Source: Cordia subcordata
Taxonomy: Eukaryota > Streptophyta > Magnoliopsida > Boraginales > Cordiaceae
Direction: 5' to 3'
Length of the DNA stretch: 64,000 nt
Assembly: GCA_028554755.1 (NCBI GenBank)
Contig: JAPTOF010000010.1
Span: 10,390,001 to 10,454,000, forward strand
Below are positions 22,793 through 33,125 of this stretch, one piece after another (positions within the stretch are counted from its first letter, which is position 1; each line of letters starts with the position of its first letter). The notes under the pieces were generated by a model that worked only from the letters and a program-made list of their open reading frames with translations, did not search any database and had not been told where the DNA came from. Made by a program: the position numbers and the translations under genes.

Positions 22793-23184
22793 ACGCATTC
22801 TCGGAGTGCGATTTTTGAAATTTCCCGTGACATGAAGTGACTAAAGCTTCATTTGTGGCAGCGAATATATTCCGGATACTGCAAACGCACTCCCAGAATG
22901 CACTGCTAAGAATATTTTCTCGTCCTCGTAATTAAATCAAATCGGATCTGAATCAGATCTGGTAGGGGTGCAGGGAAACCCAGAAAATGGGTTTCGGAAG
23001 CGCGGAACGCATTCCAGGAATGCCGGCGCACTCCCGGAGTGCGGCCGCGTTCCCGGAATGCGTTCCGAGCTCTGGGATTGCGTGCCACGGGTTTCTAGAA
23101 CCCGATTGGGTTATTTTTCAAACCGCTTTACAAATGGGGTTAATTTTGCTTAACATTTTAATTTTTGGGTCAAAAAAAATAGCC
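22793..23184. repeat. MULE-1 right TIR with GC-rich palindrome array
   Basis: The outer portion (about 23090-23184) is the inverted copy of the left TIR (10868-10952, continuing after the hAT at 15545). Further in lie near-palindromes of 16-17 bp with consensus CGCAYTCCNGGARTGCG, at 22794-22810, 22886-22902, 23008-23023, 23027-23043 and about 23045-23062. MULE-2 has the same motif family in both TIRs. They are candidate transposase-binding sites. Confidence 0.8.
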
Positions 23185-23239
23185 GCAAATATTGTTAATA
23201 AAATAAAGAGTACATACTATCTAACTCCAGTGACATCAT

Positions 23240-23486
23240 TAAATATTAAGCAACCCTATAGGCAGGTTAGACAACCAAAGGGTAGAGTATCCTGTTTAAT
23301 ATTCTTAACTATCCAGTCAGCAACCCTGTTTGCACTCCTCAGTACGTAGATAGCACACCAAGAACCTGATTGCTGAAGCCAATCCTGTGCATCATCCACA
23401 AAATACTTAGCTGTCCAGTTGAATGAAAACTCTAACTTAAAGTTAATGCTTCTTGAAGTGAGCAAAAAGACGACTTCTATGGTCAA
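23240..23486 (-). pseudogene. LINE RNase H C-terminal fragment flanking MULE-1
   Basis: The minus-strand frame ends with AIYVLRSANRVADWIVKN, the C-terminal signature of the RNase H-like domain (RVT_3) found at the 3' end of plant LINE ORF2 (normally VRRSANRVADWLAK). The invariant Asp of the ADW motif is kept. The earlier RNase H motifs are missing beyond 23486. MULE-1 is inserted just downstream on this strand (23184), so it probably landed in the 3' tail of this old LINE. Confidence 0.65.
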
Positions 23487-23548
23487 GACAACGTTAATTT
23501 TTCGCCCCTTTTTTCAATGTCCGGACATTGTCATTTCTTACGTGTGGT

Positions 23549-23790
23549 TGGACAGTGTGAAAACGAAATAGAGAGCAGCCATCACTCTTGACCTTTTCTC
23601 CTTGTCACGTTGTCTGATTTCGACAGCCCCAACGCAAGTTGGAAATTTTTATTAGTAAAATTATCAAATAATTGAAGATGCTTTCATAACGAAAATAATT
23701 TAAAGCAATAGACTCGTAAATATAAAATCTTTTATTTGTTTTTAAAAAATACCAAAATGATGCCACCCTTTGTCTCCGAACGACTTTAAT
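23549..23790 (+). repeat. Copy 1 of a dispersed segment shared with 41818-42060
   Basis: Both copies run GTGTGAAAACGAAATAGAGA, then GACCTTTTCT-CTTGTCA, then TTTTTATTAGTAAAATT and CTTTTATTTGTTTT in the same order with small indels. No coding content or TIRs are evident. It is an old duplicated non-coding segment or part of a non-autonomous element. Confidence 0.65.
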
Positions 23791-24756
23791 TTTGTACGAG
23801 TAGAATGTCTTCATTAGTTTATTATGTTACTCAATGGTTGGGAATTATTTTTTTAACTTTCCATTGGCATTAGAAATGTCCAAACATGAGGCAATCCTTT
23901 GCCAGCAACTATTATAACTGGGACATATTTACTAGCCAAGTTGCCAAATTATATTTAAGATAGTATTTAAATAATTTTTTATAAATTTAAATATTTAACT
24001 TAAATAAGACAAAAGAAATTTTATCCCCAAACTCATATAGTTTGGATGGCTATTCCCGAAATAACATAGATGCCAAATGATTTGACACAAGAATTATTTT
24101 TCTTTTTTGCTCCAACGCCAAATAATTTGGCACTGCGGCAATTCCACAACCACCAACCCCCCCCCCCCCGGGGCCCCCGGCGCCCCGAAACCCAATAGCG
24201 CCATCTGATTAGGTGCACAACCTTCTTCTCCTTTTTTCTTTTTTGGATTGACATAATTTTAACACTTCATTTGTCTGGACAGACAATACAAATATGATAT
24301 GTTATTGCAACTTCAATTTCATATATTTTCTGAATGTCAATGAAATTCGACGTTAGTTTAGTTAGTGTGAAATAGTTAGTGTAAATCCACCTCTGGCAAC
24401 TTAATTGACCTAAGCTCGAGATTTTCTTATAATATTAAACTTTATGATTATAATGCTGTAAAAGAGTCTATGAAAGTGTTGTTATAACATATTACATTTG
24501 TATTTTCCTGGTAAATGAGTGTTAGAATTATGTCAACCAAAAAAAAAAAAAAACGAAGGCATAAAAAATTGTAAAAACCGCGAAAATTTTTGGGCCAAAT
24601 TGAGTCAACGAACGTAAGCCTTCTTGACACTTTCGTTAAAAGAACAGGAACTCACATACCTCTTGTGGTGTTTAAAAAAAAAAAATTCACATAGGAAAAA
24701 AATCTTATTTCTACCACACTAGAGGTCTCAGTTTTAGAGAAAAGAAAAAATACTCT
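23791..24756. other. AT-rich stretch with a C/G homopolymer run, no gene seen
   Basis: Non-coding A+T-rich sequence. At about 24158-24187 there is a run of about 14 C followed by GGGGCCCCC, abrupt against the background. The repeated phrase (A)TGCCAAATGATTTG / ACGCCAAATAATTTG at about 24070 and 24115 is a short local duplication. Nothing else is recognisable. Confidence 0.5.
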
Positions 24757-25323
24757 AGGTCTTGTTTATTTATAGAAAATTAGGGCTTTTTTTTAGAAAA
24801 TTTTTCTATAGAAAATAAAATATTATGTTTTTCTTTCCAAAATGAGAAGTGGAAAACAGTTTTACAAATTTTCTGAATTAACGAAGAGTAGGGGAAAATA
24901 ACTCTGGATTGTTTTTCAAAGTTTTCTTTGATAATTTTGGAGTGGTTGCTAACAATTCTGTATTTAGAGAACATGCCAAAAATTCGGGAATTTAAGTTGA
25001 CCTTTAGTTCGATTCTTCTTATTGTCTTATTATATGTTTCCTTATTATTTTTTTTAACTTCATTTAATTTTTAATCACACTCTTTAAAACTTGAAAAATG
25101 ATTCCAAATTTTTTCAATATATTTTATGGTTTTATAAAAAAGAAAATATCTAGCTATTAAGAAATCAATGCATTTTTTGGTTTTATAATAGAGAAAACCA
25201 ATTTCATTTTCAATTGGTAAACACATTTCAACTATTCTTTCAGTATTTTTTATAGAAAATAAGAACTCCAATTTTCTTAACTTTGAAAATAGAAAACAGT
25301 TTTCTGCAAGTAAACAGGGCCCC
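24757..25323. mobile_element. Possible hAT-type MITE (low confidence)
   Basis: The left side has TAGGTCTTGTTTATTTATAG and then AAAA. The right side, inverted, begins GGCCCTGTTTACTTGCAGAA and then AA. The interior is full of GAAAAC/GTTTTC motifs typical of MITEs that start with GGCCTGTTTG. No clear 8-bp duplication was found, so the ends are approximate. Confidence 0.35.
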
Positions 25324-25510
25324 AATTTTTCTTTTTAGGTGTGTATTCTAGTGAAGAAGAGTTAATCTTCAGAGGAAAAGCAAAAATTTCTGAATTCTCT
25401 TTTCTTCTTTGAGTATGTTAAAAACTTCTGAGTTCTCTTTCCTTTTTTGCGCATGTTCAGTTCTCTTTACATAAACTACTAGATAACTGACAGTAATAGT
25501 TTTCTCAAAA

Positions 25511-25641
25511 GTAATGGAAAGAGAGCTAAATTCTGGTTGGATTGGTGGGTTGGTGAGTTCCCACTGATTGATATTGCTTATGGGATTGTATTAGAAGAGG
25601 AATTGACACTATTGGTTTCGGATTATACTTGGGATGATCGC
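25511..25641 (+). pseudogene. LINE ORF2 fragment, left of MULE-2
   Basis: The frame reads NGKRAKFWLDWWVGEFPL, continuing IDIAYGIVLEEELTLLVSDY. This resembles the segment between the reverse transcriptase and zinc-binding (zf-RVT) parts of plant LINE ORF2 proteins (usual form G-N-G-x-x-x-x-FW-D-W-G-PL). It is cut off at 25641 by MULE-2. The continuation is at 40287. Confidence 0.7.
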
Positions 25642-25743
25642 AGTTCTTTTTTTTTTTTTTTTGACCCAAATTTTGAAAGCCCATGCAAAATTGACTCGAT
25701 ATTGGTTAGGGTTTCAAAAATAACTCAATCTCGTTTTCAAAAT

Positions 25744-25919
25744 GTGTTAAATGCACTCCAAGAACGCGTCCAAGCAAAGATCATGCAAAAATCATTCAAA
25801 AAAATTCAAAATTTAAACATGGCACGCTTTGAAAATGCGGACCGCATTCTCAAAATGCGACCGCTAATACGGCACACTCCGGGAACGCGGTCCACGCTCT
25901 AGGAATGCGGTCGCGTTTC
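25744..25919. repeat. MULE-2 left TIR palindrome array
   Basis: GC-rich near-palindromes (GCACTCCAAGAACGCG, CCGCATTCTCAAAATGCG, GCACACTCCGGGAACGCG, CGCTCTAGGAATGCG) lie just inside the outer TIR. They belong to the CGCAYTCCNGGARTGCG family seen in MULE-1 and at the right end of MULE-2. Confidence 0.7.
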
Positions 25920-26394
25920 ATAAGCTAGCCCTTCCGGCCTTTTCCTCCCCATTCTCTCCATTTCATTTTCCAAAATTTTCCCCCACCCTCAGTTGAAAAT
26001 TTTTGATTTCTTAGCCTCACTTCTAAGGATTTAGCCTCTATCTTGTAAGCTATTTATTTTATGTTGTGTTTGGTAATTAAATGTTATATTTTATGTTATA
26101 TAATTTGCTTTTAATTTGTGTAATTTTTTGGTAGTTTAATTTAATTTTTTTGAGTGATGATGTTGATGGATGTTGATTTGTTAATTTGTAATTTAATTGT
26201 TGTTAGTTTAGGAAGATAATAATTTAAGAAATTAGTTATTTAATACATTAGGGATTTAAATTTTAGAATAAAGTTAAGTTAGTTAATTTTAGAAAATTTG
26301 GGATTTAGCAATTTAAAAAATTTAAGTTAGTTAGTAATTTATAGTTTAGGTTTTATAATTTTAGCATTGTTATAATTAGTATTATTATAATTAT

Positions 26395-26425
26395 TATAAT
26401 TAGTATTAGTAGTAGTAGCAACAAT

Positions 26426-26465
<40 letters not shown>

Positions 26466-26529
26466 GCAGTGTTATTATTAGTATTATTATTGTTGTTGTT
26501 GTAGTTGTTATTATTATTATTATTATTAT

Positions 26530-26561
<32 letters not shown>

Positions 26562-26575
26562 ATTTTACAACAACT
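26395..26575. repeat. Trinucleotide microsatellites upstream of PMD-2
   Basis: Compound (ATT)n, (GTT)n and (ACT)n tract. It occupies the same position relative to the PMD start as the 15955-16345 repeats in MULE-1. The Asn-rich and Leu-rich frames across it are products of the repeat and not genes. Confidence 0.85.
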
Positions 26576-28904
26576 AATAATCATAATTGAAAGTTTTTTT
26601 TTTTTAGGAGTCATTTTGGATAGTCGACCGAGTCCAGTAGACGCGACATTGTTATGTCATTACATAGACCACCGGGTCCAGTATTTGCAGGATTTACATC
26701 ACTTGGGTAGCATTAGATGCTATAGGTCTTATCGGAATTTGTTTAGGGACCCAGAGCACCCATTGGTGCAGCAGCAGTTGGTGGGAACGGGATCTATGGT
26801 TGTTATAAATCTCGCTACCATCAACTTAACCGCAGGCTGATTAATGCTATGATTGAGAGGTGGCAGCCGAAAACACACACCTTTCATTTGCCCGTAGAGG
26901 AGGCCACTATCACTTTGCAAGACGTGGCCATCTATTGGGATCTTCTCGTGACTAGTACACCATTCCCGGAGCTTAATACGGATGTATGCTCGAGGGAGGA
27001 GTGGGTTGTTCTGATTCGAGATTATATAGGGATTAATGCGGATGCTATTGTAGACAACAGTGCGAGTCGTATTGACATAGTCAAGAATGCAATCAATTTC
27101 GTCTAGTTGCAGGATAGGTTTAATAGCCAGGGTGCTCTAGAAAATCCCACCCTGTAGCAGGCTCAGCAGTGGGCACGCCTATGAATCTTTTTTATGATAA
27201 ATTGCCATCCATTTTCCAACTCGAGTACCAATGAGGGCAATTTGGCTTAGTTGCTTCAGTTACAGAACTTTGACCAGATCTGGCAGTTTAACTGGGCCGC
27301 GGCTGTACTCGCATATTTGTACCAGCATCTTGACCGCGCCTCTTTCCGTCAATGTAATGGTGTATACGGAGTCGTGACACTGGTCTAGACAATGGTTTTC
27401 ATCATGTATTTATTCTTTAACTTTTCTGATGTTAACTTTATTATAACAAGTCCATGTTGCTTGCAGGTTTTTACATGGGATAGATTCACAGCTTTTAGGC
27501 CTCAGCTCCTACATCCCACCCGAGATTGGCTAGAACAACAGCAGCATGAGCTTGAGCCTTTGTTTCAGCTCCTTGGTGTGCCACGAGGTGCTATTTTTAC
27601 ATGAAAAATATAGATGACAGATGCATCCGGAAAAGTCAGGGTAGGTTGAATGTTGGAATGTTATTGATCATTTGCAAGCCAACGACGTACTTACACTTAA
27701 ATTTTTTAATGGTTCTTATTATTAAACATGCAAGTAATGTAAGTAACTCTTCTTTACTTGTTTTGGTTACAGTTTATATGGAGCCATTCAGGACAGTATT
27801 GGACATCCTGCCACCGTATTGTGTAGAAGACAGTGACGTTTGGCGTGCCTAAGTCCCGTTGATATTTGGGCAGACTGTTGAGTGGCATCATCCCGATCGT
27901 GTGTAACAGCAGGTCGAACAGTGATTGAAGATCCCTCATGACTCGCCTCATCACGAGAAGCACAGGGATGGGAAGGAAAAGCTCAAGGGAAAGGCATTTG
28001 AACATGTGGCAAATCTATGGGGGAATTGGGAGCAGTGTGTTGTTCAGGGATAGTTAGAGGATGTGTCGACAGCTGCAGCACTTCGTAATTACATGGCTTG
28101 GTACTGTAAGGTGACCATATTGCAGGTTAGTCATGCAGGTACAAGTTATAGGAGGGATAGTTACGTGGCATCTGTACAGGATACGACTTCTCTGGTGAAC
28201 ATCATTTGTATTCTTTTTTTGTTCTTTATGAAAGTTTTGAAAACTTATATGAAACTAATTATAGCATGCTATTTCTTCATCTAGGTGACAATAGTACAGC
28301 ATGTAGTCCACCACTCTCGTGATTTACTGGGGCAATACATGCAAGGGGACCTTCACGATGATGCGTAGTCCATGGATCTCGTAATGAGGCACCTGCAATG
28401 TATGCAACTCCCTAGCGAGAGTGCACTACGACACACGCAGCACGAGCTCCTCATAGAGCAGAGAGCAGTGTAGGAGTTGCCTGATACGTCCCTGATGCAG
28501 CCATTACAGCAACGGAGAAAGCATCGTTCCCAGCAGAGGCGTTCATCGCAGTGCAGAGAGCAACACACTTATCTTAGCGGGTCATCACAGTCGTCCAGCG
28601 CCCCTGAGCATTATATGTCGTTCACCCCCGATGTACCATTTCCACACCATCGTCAGCCCATGCAGCCTTCATGGCACCGATCTATGTATCGGTTAGACCC
28701 CATTGATTATTTCAGCCTGGGGTGGGGTCAGAGCAGTGGAGGTAGGCACGGTAGGCTCCATAGAGCTGGATCTCTAGGCTAGTGATTGACAAACAAGATG
28801 ATGAGAAAGAGGATGACGAGGTGACGCAGAGCAAATCATCTGGGGGATCTCCTAGCAGATATATGGGGTCCAGGAACTTCATGCATGAGCAGTTGGTTGA
28901 TCGT

Positions 28905-30282
28905 TGATAAGTTCTAAATAAGTATTTAATTTATATGTTAGATGCACTTGATTTTGGAATATAATGCTTCTTAATCGATGTTTTAATGTAATTTTGCATA
29001 ATTGTGCTTAGAAAAAGGAACTGGATGCATTACATATGGATATAGAAGCTTTTTGGACATGTTTGTAGCAGTCAAAGTTGACATCGTCATGTGGAAAAAT
29101 GCCATTTAATTGCAACGCAGATTTGACTGGGTTGACCAAGATAGAAGACATTTTTCTGGGCTTTTGGAAGGAATTAGATTTAATATTAGCAAGCTTTTTA
29201 TTTTGTTGGACTTATATTTCAGGCTTTTACTTTTTTTTATTCTTTTTGGGCCATGTTTCCTGATCCAACAAGGAAAATAGATTAGGGTTTTTCTTATATA
29301 AATACCTCCTATTTGCACTTTGGGAGGTAGACAGCTTTTAGTAGACAGCTTTTAGTAGATAACAGTAAATTTTCTCTTTATTCTTTGGGCGAAACTCATG
29401 GACAAGCTGTTCTAATTTTCTTTTCTAGCCGAGGATTAATCAAGATTTCGGTTCATCAATTCCGTGAGATTTAATTGTTTTATCCCTTTCATGTTATTTT
29501 GATATTTGCGTATTTACTATTTCAAGAATTAATATTGTTCTGTGATTGTTTAATTTTGTGCACGGTTATTCAATTGCATGACAATAGGTAGCCAATTAGA
29601 TTAATTTAATGAATCTAAAAATAGTGGTAACCAGGTTTCCTGTGTAATTACGCAATCTAAATGAGCAATTACCGCGAGAGTATTGACTTTTAGAATCAGG
29701 TCTTTCTAGATTTTTATTGCTGCCTATAGATAGATCTTGCGGGCATCTCCGGGGATTAGAACGTCTAATAGGTAAGGCGATAGCTGAAAAAATCGTAGGG
29801 ATTTAATCCGTTATCAACTCTGTAAGGAAAGATGAGGCTATTAGGTCGAGCCAATAACCATAACTGATTTATCGAAATAGTTGAAAGTATTTTTGCATTT
29901 AGGATCGGATTTGTTGACCGAAATTGCGATTGTTCCTCAGGCTAGATTTAATTATCGTTGAATTCTTGTTTTTCCAGCCTTGTGTTAATTTAGAATTGTG
30001 TATTTTAGTCATTTTTATTTTTTTATTTACGTTTTTATTTTTTTGCCCAGCTGCGTGCCCACACAGCCCGACCAATGCTCTAGACAGATTTCTTAATTTT
30101 ACTGATTTCGCATTTAATTCCCCCCTTTTTGGTTGCAACTTAGTTGAGTAATCTACTTGGTATAATTAGAATAAAATAACCTCCCAATCCCTGTGGACTC
30201 AACCCTTTTCTCACCACATACACAAATTAAATTTGAGAGGTAAGAATTGGAATTTTATTTTTGGTGGTTTCGACGCCCATCA
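28905..30282 (+). repeat. Athila-2 5' LTR
   Basis: 1378 bp with TG...CA ends. It differs from the 3' LTR (1382 bp) only by scattered substitutions and one- or two-base indels. A TATA box (TATATAAATA, 29295-29304) precedes the presumed transcription start. The short ORFs inside it recur in the other LTR and are not genes. Confidence 0.95.
29295..29304 (+). promoter_or_regulatory. TATA box in the Athila-2 5' LTR
   Basis: TATATAAATACCTCC lies about 390 bp into the LTR, after TTAGGGTTTTTCT. The same sequence is found in the 3' LTR (35541-35550). It would drive transcription of the element's genomic RNA. Confidence 0.6.
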
Positions 30283-30287
30283 AATTT

Positions 30288-30305
30288 TGGCGCCGTTGCC
30301 GGGGA
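30288..30305 (+). other. Athila-2 primer-binding site (tRNA-Asp)
   Basis: TGGCGCCGTTGCCGGGGA begins 5 bases after the LTR. It matches the complement of the 3' end of plant aspartate tRNA, the primer used by Athila-type elements. Confidence 0.9.
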
Positions 30306-30331
30306 TTGGTGTTGAAATTTTTTTGCTTTTT

Positions 30332-32788
30332 ATGACAAGGTCAGATTGTACAGGTAAGTTGCAATTTGATCCTGAGATTGAAAAGACCGCAAAGAGCTTG
30401 AAAAAAGAAGCAAAGTTGCGGAAACAACTTGAGAAACAAGTTGAAACATCACAAGCTTTGTTCGAATCATTTAGTGAGTCTGAAAAATAAAAGAAGATGG
30501 CCGAAAATAATAGAACTTTATGTGAATTAGCCGTTGTCCCTTTGAATCAATCATCTCTTTGCATCACTTATCCAGAGCTTAATGTCAATTTCGAGCTAAA
30601 ATCGGGATTAATTCATCTTTTACCCACTTTTCATGGGTTGGAGAATGAAGATCCACATAAACATCTCAAGGAGTTCCATATAGTTTGTTCAACTATGAGA
30701 CCCAATGGTATAACAGAAGACCAAATTAAATTAAGAGCTTTTCCTTTTTCCTTGGCGGATGCGGCGAAAGAGTGGTTATTCTATCTTCCATCCGGTTCCA
30801 TCACTACTTGGGGAGATATGGCTAGAGCTTTCCTTGACAAATTCTTTCCAGCTTCTAGAGCTGCGGTAATTAGGAGAGAAATTTGTGCCGTTAAGCAAGG
30901 AGATTCGGAGTTGCTTTACGATTATTGGGAGATATTTAAGAGACTTTGTGCAAGCTGCCCCCAACATGAAATTTTTGAACAATCTCTTATCCAATATTTT
31001 TATGAAGGATTGCTTCCAATTGAGAGAAGAATGATGGATGCTGCAAGTGGAGGTGCCATTGTTGACAAAACACCTTGAGAGGCTAGAGATTTGATTTCTA
31101 TCATGGCTACAAATTCACAACAATTTGGGAATAGATACGAGCATTCAAAAAGAGTTAATGAGGTAAATGTTTCTTCCCTTGATTCAAAGTTAACTCAACT
31201 AACTTCTCTTGTTCAAAGTTTGGTTGCAGGTGGTAGTGTTCCAATTCAAAAAGTTTGCGGAATTTGTGCCATGGCGGGACACCTAACTGATATATGTCCT
31301 ACGCTCCGAGAATAGGATCTACAACATGTTAATGCCATTAGAGGTTTTCCTAGTTCACCACAGCAAAGATATGATTCTTTTTCAAACACATACAACCCAG
31401 GTTGGAGGGATCACCCAAACTTGAGTTATGGAGTAAGGCCACAAAATTTTAATTCGTCAAATTCGCAATATTTCTAGCCACGACCAGCCCCACCACTGCA
31501 GCCCACACCTTCAAGTTCAGGTACTTCTCTTGAGGATATTGTGAAATATCTTGCTCTTAACACTCAACAATTTCAACAGGAAACGAGGGCAAGTATAAAG
31601 AATTTAGAGACACAAATGAGCCAATTAGCAACATCCATAGGTAGGTTGGAGTCTCGTGGTAAATTACCTTCTCAAACGATTGCTAATCCAAAGGAAAATG
31701 CATGCGTAATCACTCTACGAAGTGAAAAAGAACTGCTGGACAACCATTGTCAGACTAGGCGTGGGCACGCAAAGTTGACAGCACTTGAAACAGAGAAAAA
31801 AATAAAAAAAGAGGGCACAAAGCACGATGAAAAATTGCTGGACAGAGATAAAATAGAGCCTAAAAATGGTGTAGAGCCAGTGGTTAAGTCTCCTTCTCCC
31901 GAAAGATTCGCAAAGTCCAAAAAAGAGAAGGAAGAGAAGGAGATTTTTGAGCTTTTTCGCAAGGTAGAGGTAAATATTCCATTACTTGATGCAATTAGGA
32001 AAGTACCTCGAATCGCAAAGTTTCTAAAAGAATTGTGTACTAACAAAAAGAAGCTCATTGGGAATGAAAAGATAAGTGTGGGAGAGAATGTCTCCGCCGT
32101 GCTTAAAAAGAAGGATTCGCCTTCGAAATGCAAGGACCAAGGTATGTTTGCTATTTCTTGTCAAATAGGATTTCTATGCATTAAGAAAGCTATGTGTGAC
32201 TTAGGAGCTTCCATTAATATCATGCCTAAGTCCATTTATTCTGCTTTGAATACGGGACCTTGGAAAGTAGGACCTTTGAAAGAAACAAGAGTTGTTATTC
32301 AATTAGCTGATAGGTCTTTGGTTTATCCTGAAGGTGTCCTAGAAGATGTTTTAATACAAGTAGATGATTTGGTCTTTCCTGCTGATTTTTATGTGCTTGA
32401 TATGGAGGAAGATTCATCTTCCAAGTCTTGTTAAATTTTGCTAGGCAGACCATTCCTTAGTACAGCTAAAACTAAAATTGATGTGCACAAAGGTATTCTC
32501 ACTACGGAGTTTGATGGAGATATTGTTAAATTTGATGTTTATAATAACATGCAAAATCCTAGTGAGGTGTCTTGTGTTTTTGCTTTAGAAACAGTTGATG
32601 ATAATAAGCTAAGTGTTACTTCTTGTGAAAGTCCTACTCTTAAAAAGCTGAAAGAATTTAAGAAGACTTTTGCAGGTAGCACTAACTTGCAGGAATCAAT
32701 TGCCAAGCGGAAAAATCAAGGGAAGCCAATGGGAAAAATTCAAAGTCGCTTGAATCCACCTATGGTGGACAAAAAGGGGTGCACATAG
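30332..32788 (+). pseudogene. gag: Athila-2 gag-protease, one frame with five stops
   Basis: A single frame runs from MTRSDCTGKLQFDPEIEKTA through a retrotransposon gag domain (LLPTFHGLENEDPHKHLKEF ... AAKEWLFYLPSGSITTWGDM ... FFPASRAA), a CCHC knuckle (CGICAMAGHLTDIC), and a coiled-coil and lysine-rich linker. It then enters an aspartic protease with the DLGASINIMPKSIY active-site motif and LGRPFLSTAKTKIDVHKG. In-frame stops lie at 30488, 31076, 31313, 31475 and 32432, with no frameshift. Gag forms the particle and the protease cleaves the polyprotein. The clean frame with only nonsense changes suggests decay by point mutation after a functional or recently functional past. Confidence 0.9.
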
Positions 32789-32807
32789 GAAGTTACAACC
32801 CCAAGAG

Positions 32808-33125
32808 TTGGAGAAGAAGAAAAGCAATGTTTGTGGGAAGGCAAAAATTCGCAAGAAAAAGAAAAAGAGTTTGCAAGAAAAAGTTGTTGATGGAAAACAA
32901 TTTTTAGTCGGACAAAAAGGTTTATATCATCACTCTGGTTTTAAATTATTTCCCAATGATCCACGGACTAAATGGGTAGGTCCTTTTGTTATTACTAAAT
33001 TGTTTTCTTGTGGTGCAGTTGAAGTGAAGAGCTCGAGTAATGACAAAGTCATCAAAGTTGATGGACATCGTTTGAAGTGCATCCGTGAAAGAATTGAGCC
33101 AGAAAAGCCACTGGATAAAGCTTAG
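32808..33125 (+). pseudogene. Athila-2 integrase C-terminal remnant
   Basis: The frame reads QFLVGQKGLYHHSGFKLFPN, then TKWVGPFVITKLFSCGAVEV and DGHRLKCIRE. This is the C-terminal domain of a gypsy integrase (usual form F-GQKVLL-S-L-PGKL-S-W-GPF-V...GAVEI ... GHRLKP). It follows the protease region with a frame change at about 32790. The RT, RNase H and integrase core, normally over 2.5 kb, are absent, so the junction marks a large internal deletion. Confidence 0.85.

Larger units (their letters stand above)
10868..23184. mobile_element. MULE-1: Mutator-like element carrying a PMD gene and a MULE transposase
   Basis: The left end GGATTC-(T)n-ACCCAAAAATTAAAATG at 10868 is mirrored by the right end at 23184 (inverted: GGCTA-(T)n-GACCCAAAAATTAAAATG). 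The flanking 10-mers are identical: GCAAATATTG at 10858-10867 and 23185-23194, the 9-10 bp duplication expected of Mutator. Inside, a plus-strand PMD gene faces a minus-strand transposase, so the genes converge. Two later insertions interrupt it: a hAT element (10953-15536) and a solo LTR (17206-18522). Without them the element is about 6.4 kb. Both genes are broken. Its closest relative here is MULE-2 (25642-40277). Confidence 0.9.

Noticed and set aside
24757..25323. Firm MITE call
   Set aside because: Ends resemble each other and known GGCCTGTTTG MITEs, but no matching target duplication was found. It is listed only at low confidence.
26339..26614. Asn-rich minus-strand ORF
   Set aside because: Product of (ATT)n and related trinucleotide repeats. 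The overlapping Leu-rich plus-strand start at 26505 is the same artefact.
29078..29263. ORF repeated at 35323-35526
   Set aside because: It is present twice only because it lies in both Athila-2 LTRs, with no recognisable domain. LTR sequence explains it.
30288..30305. Possible tRNA gene fragment
   Set aside because: Only the 3'-end complement of aspartate tRNA is present, right after an LTR. It is a primer-binding site.
31750..32133. 127-codon minus-strand Ser/Phe-rich ORF
   Set aside because: Antisense of the lysine-rich gag linker of Athila-2.
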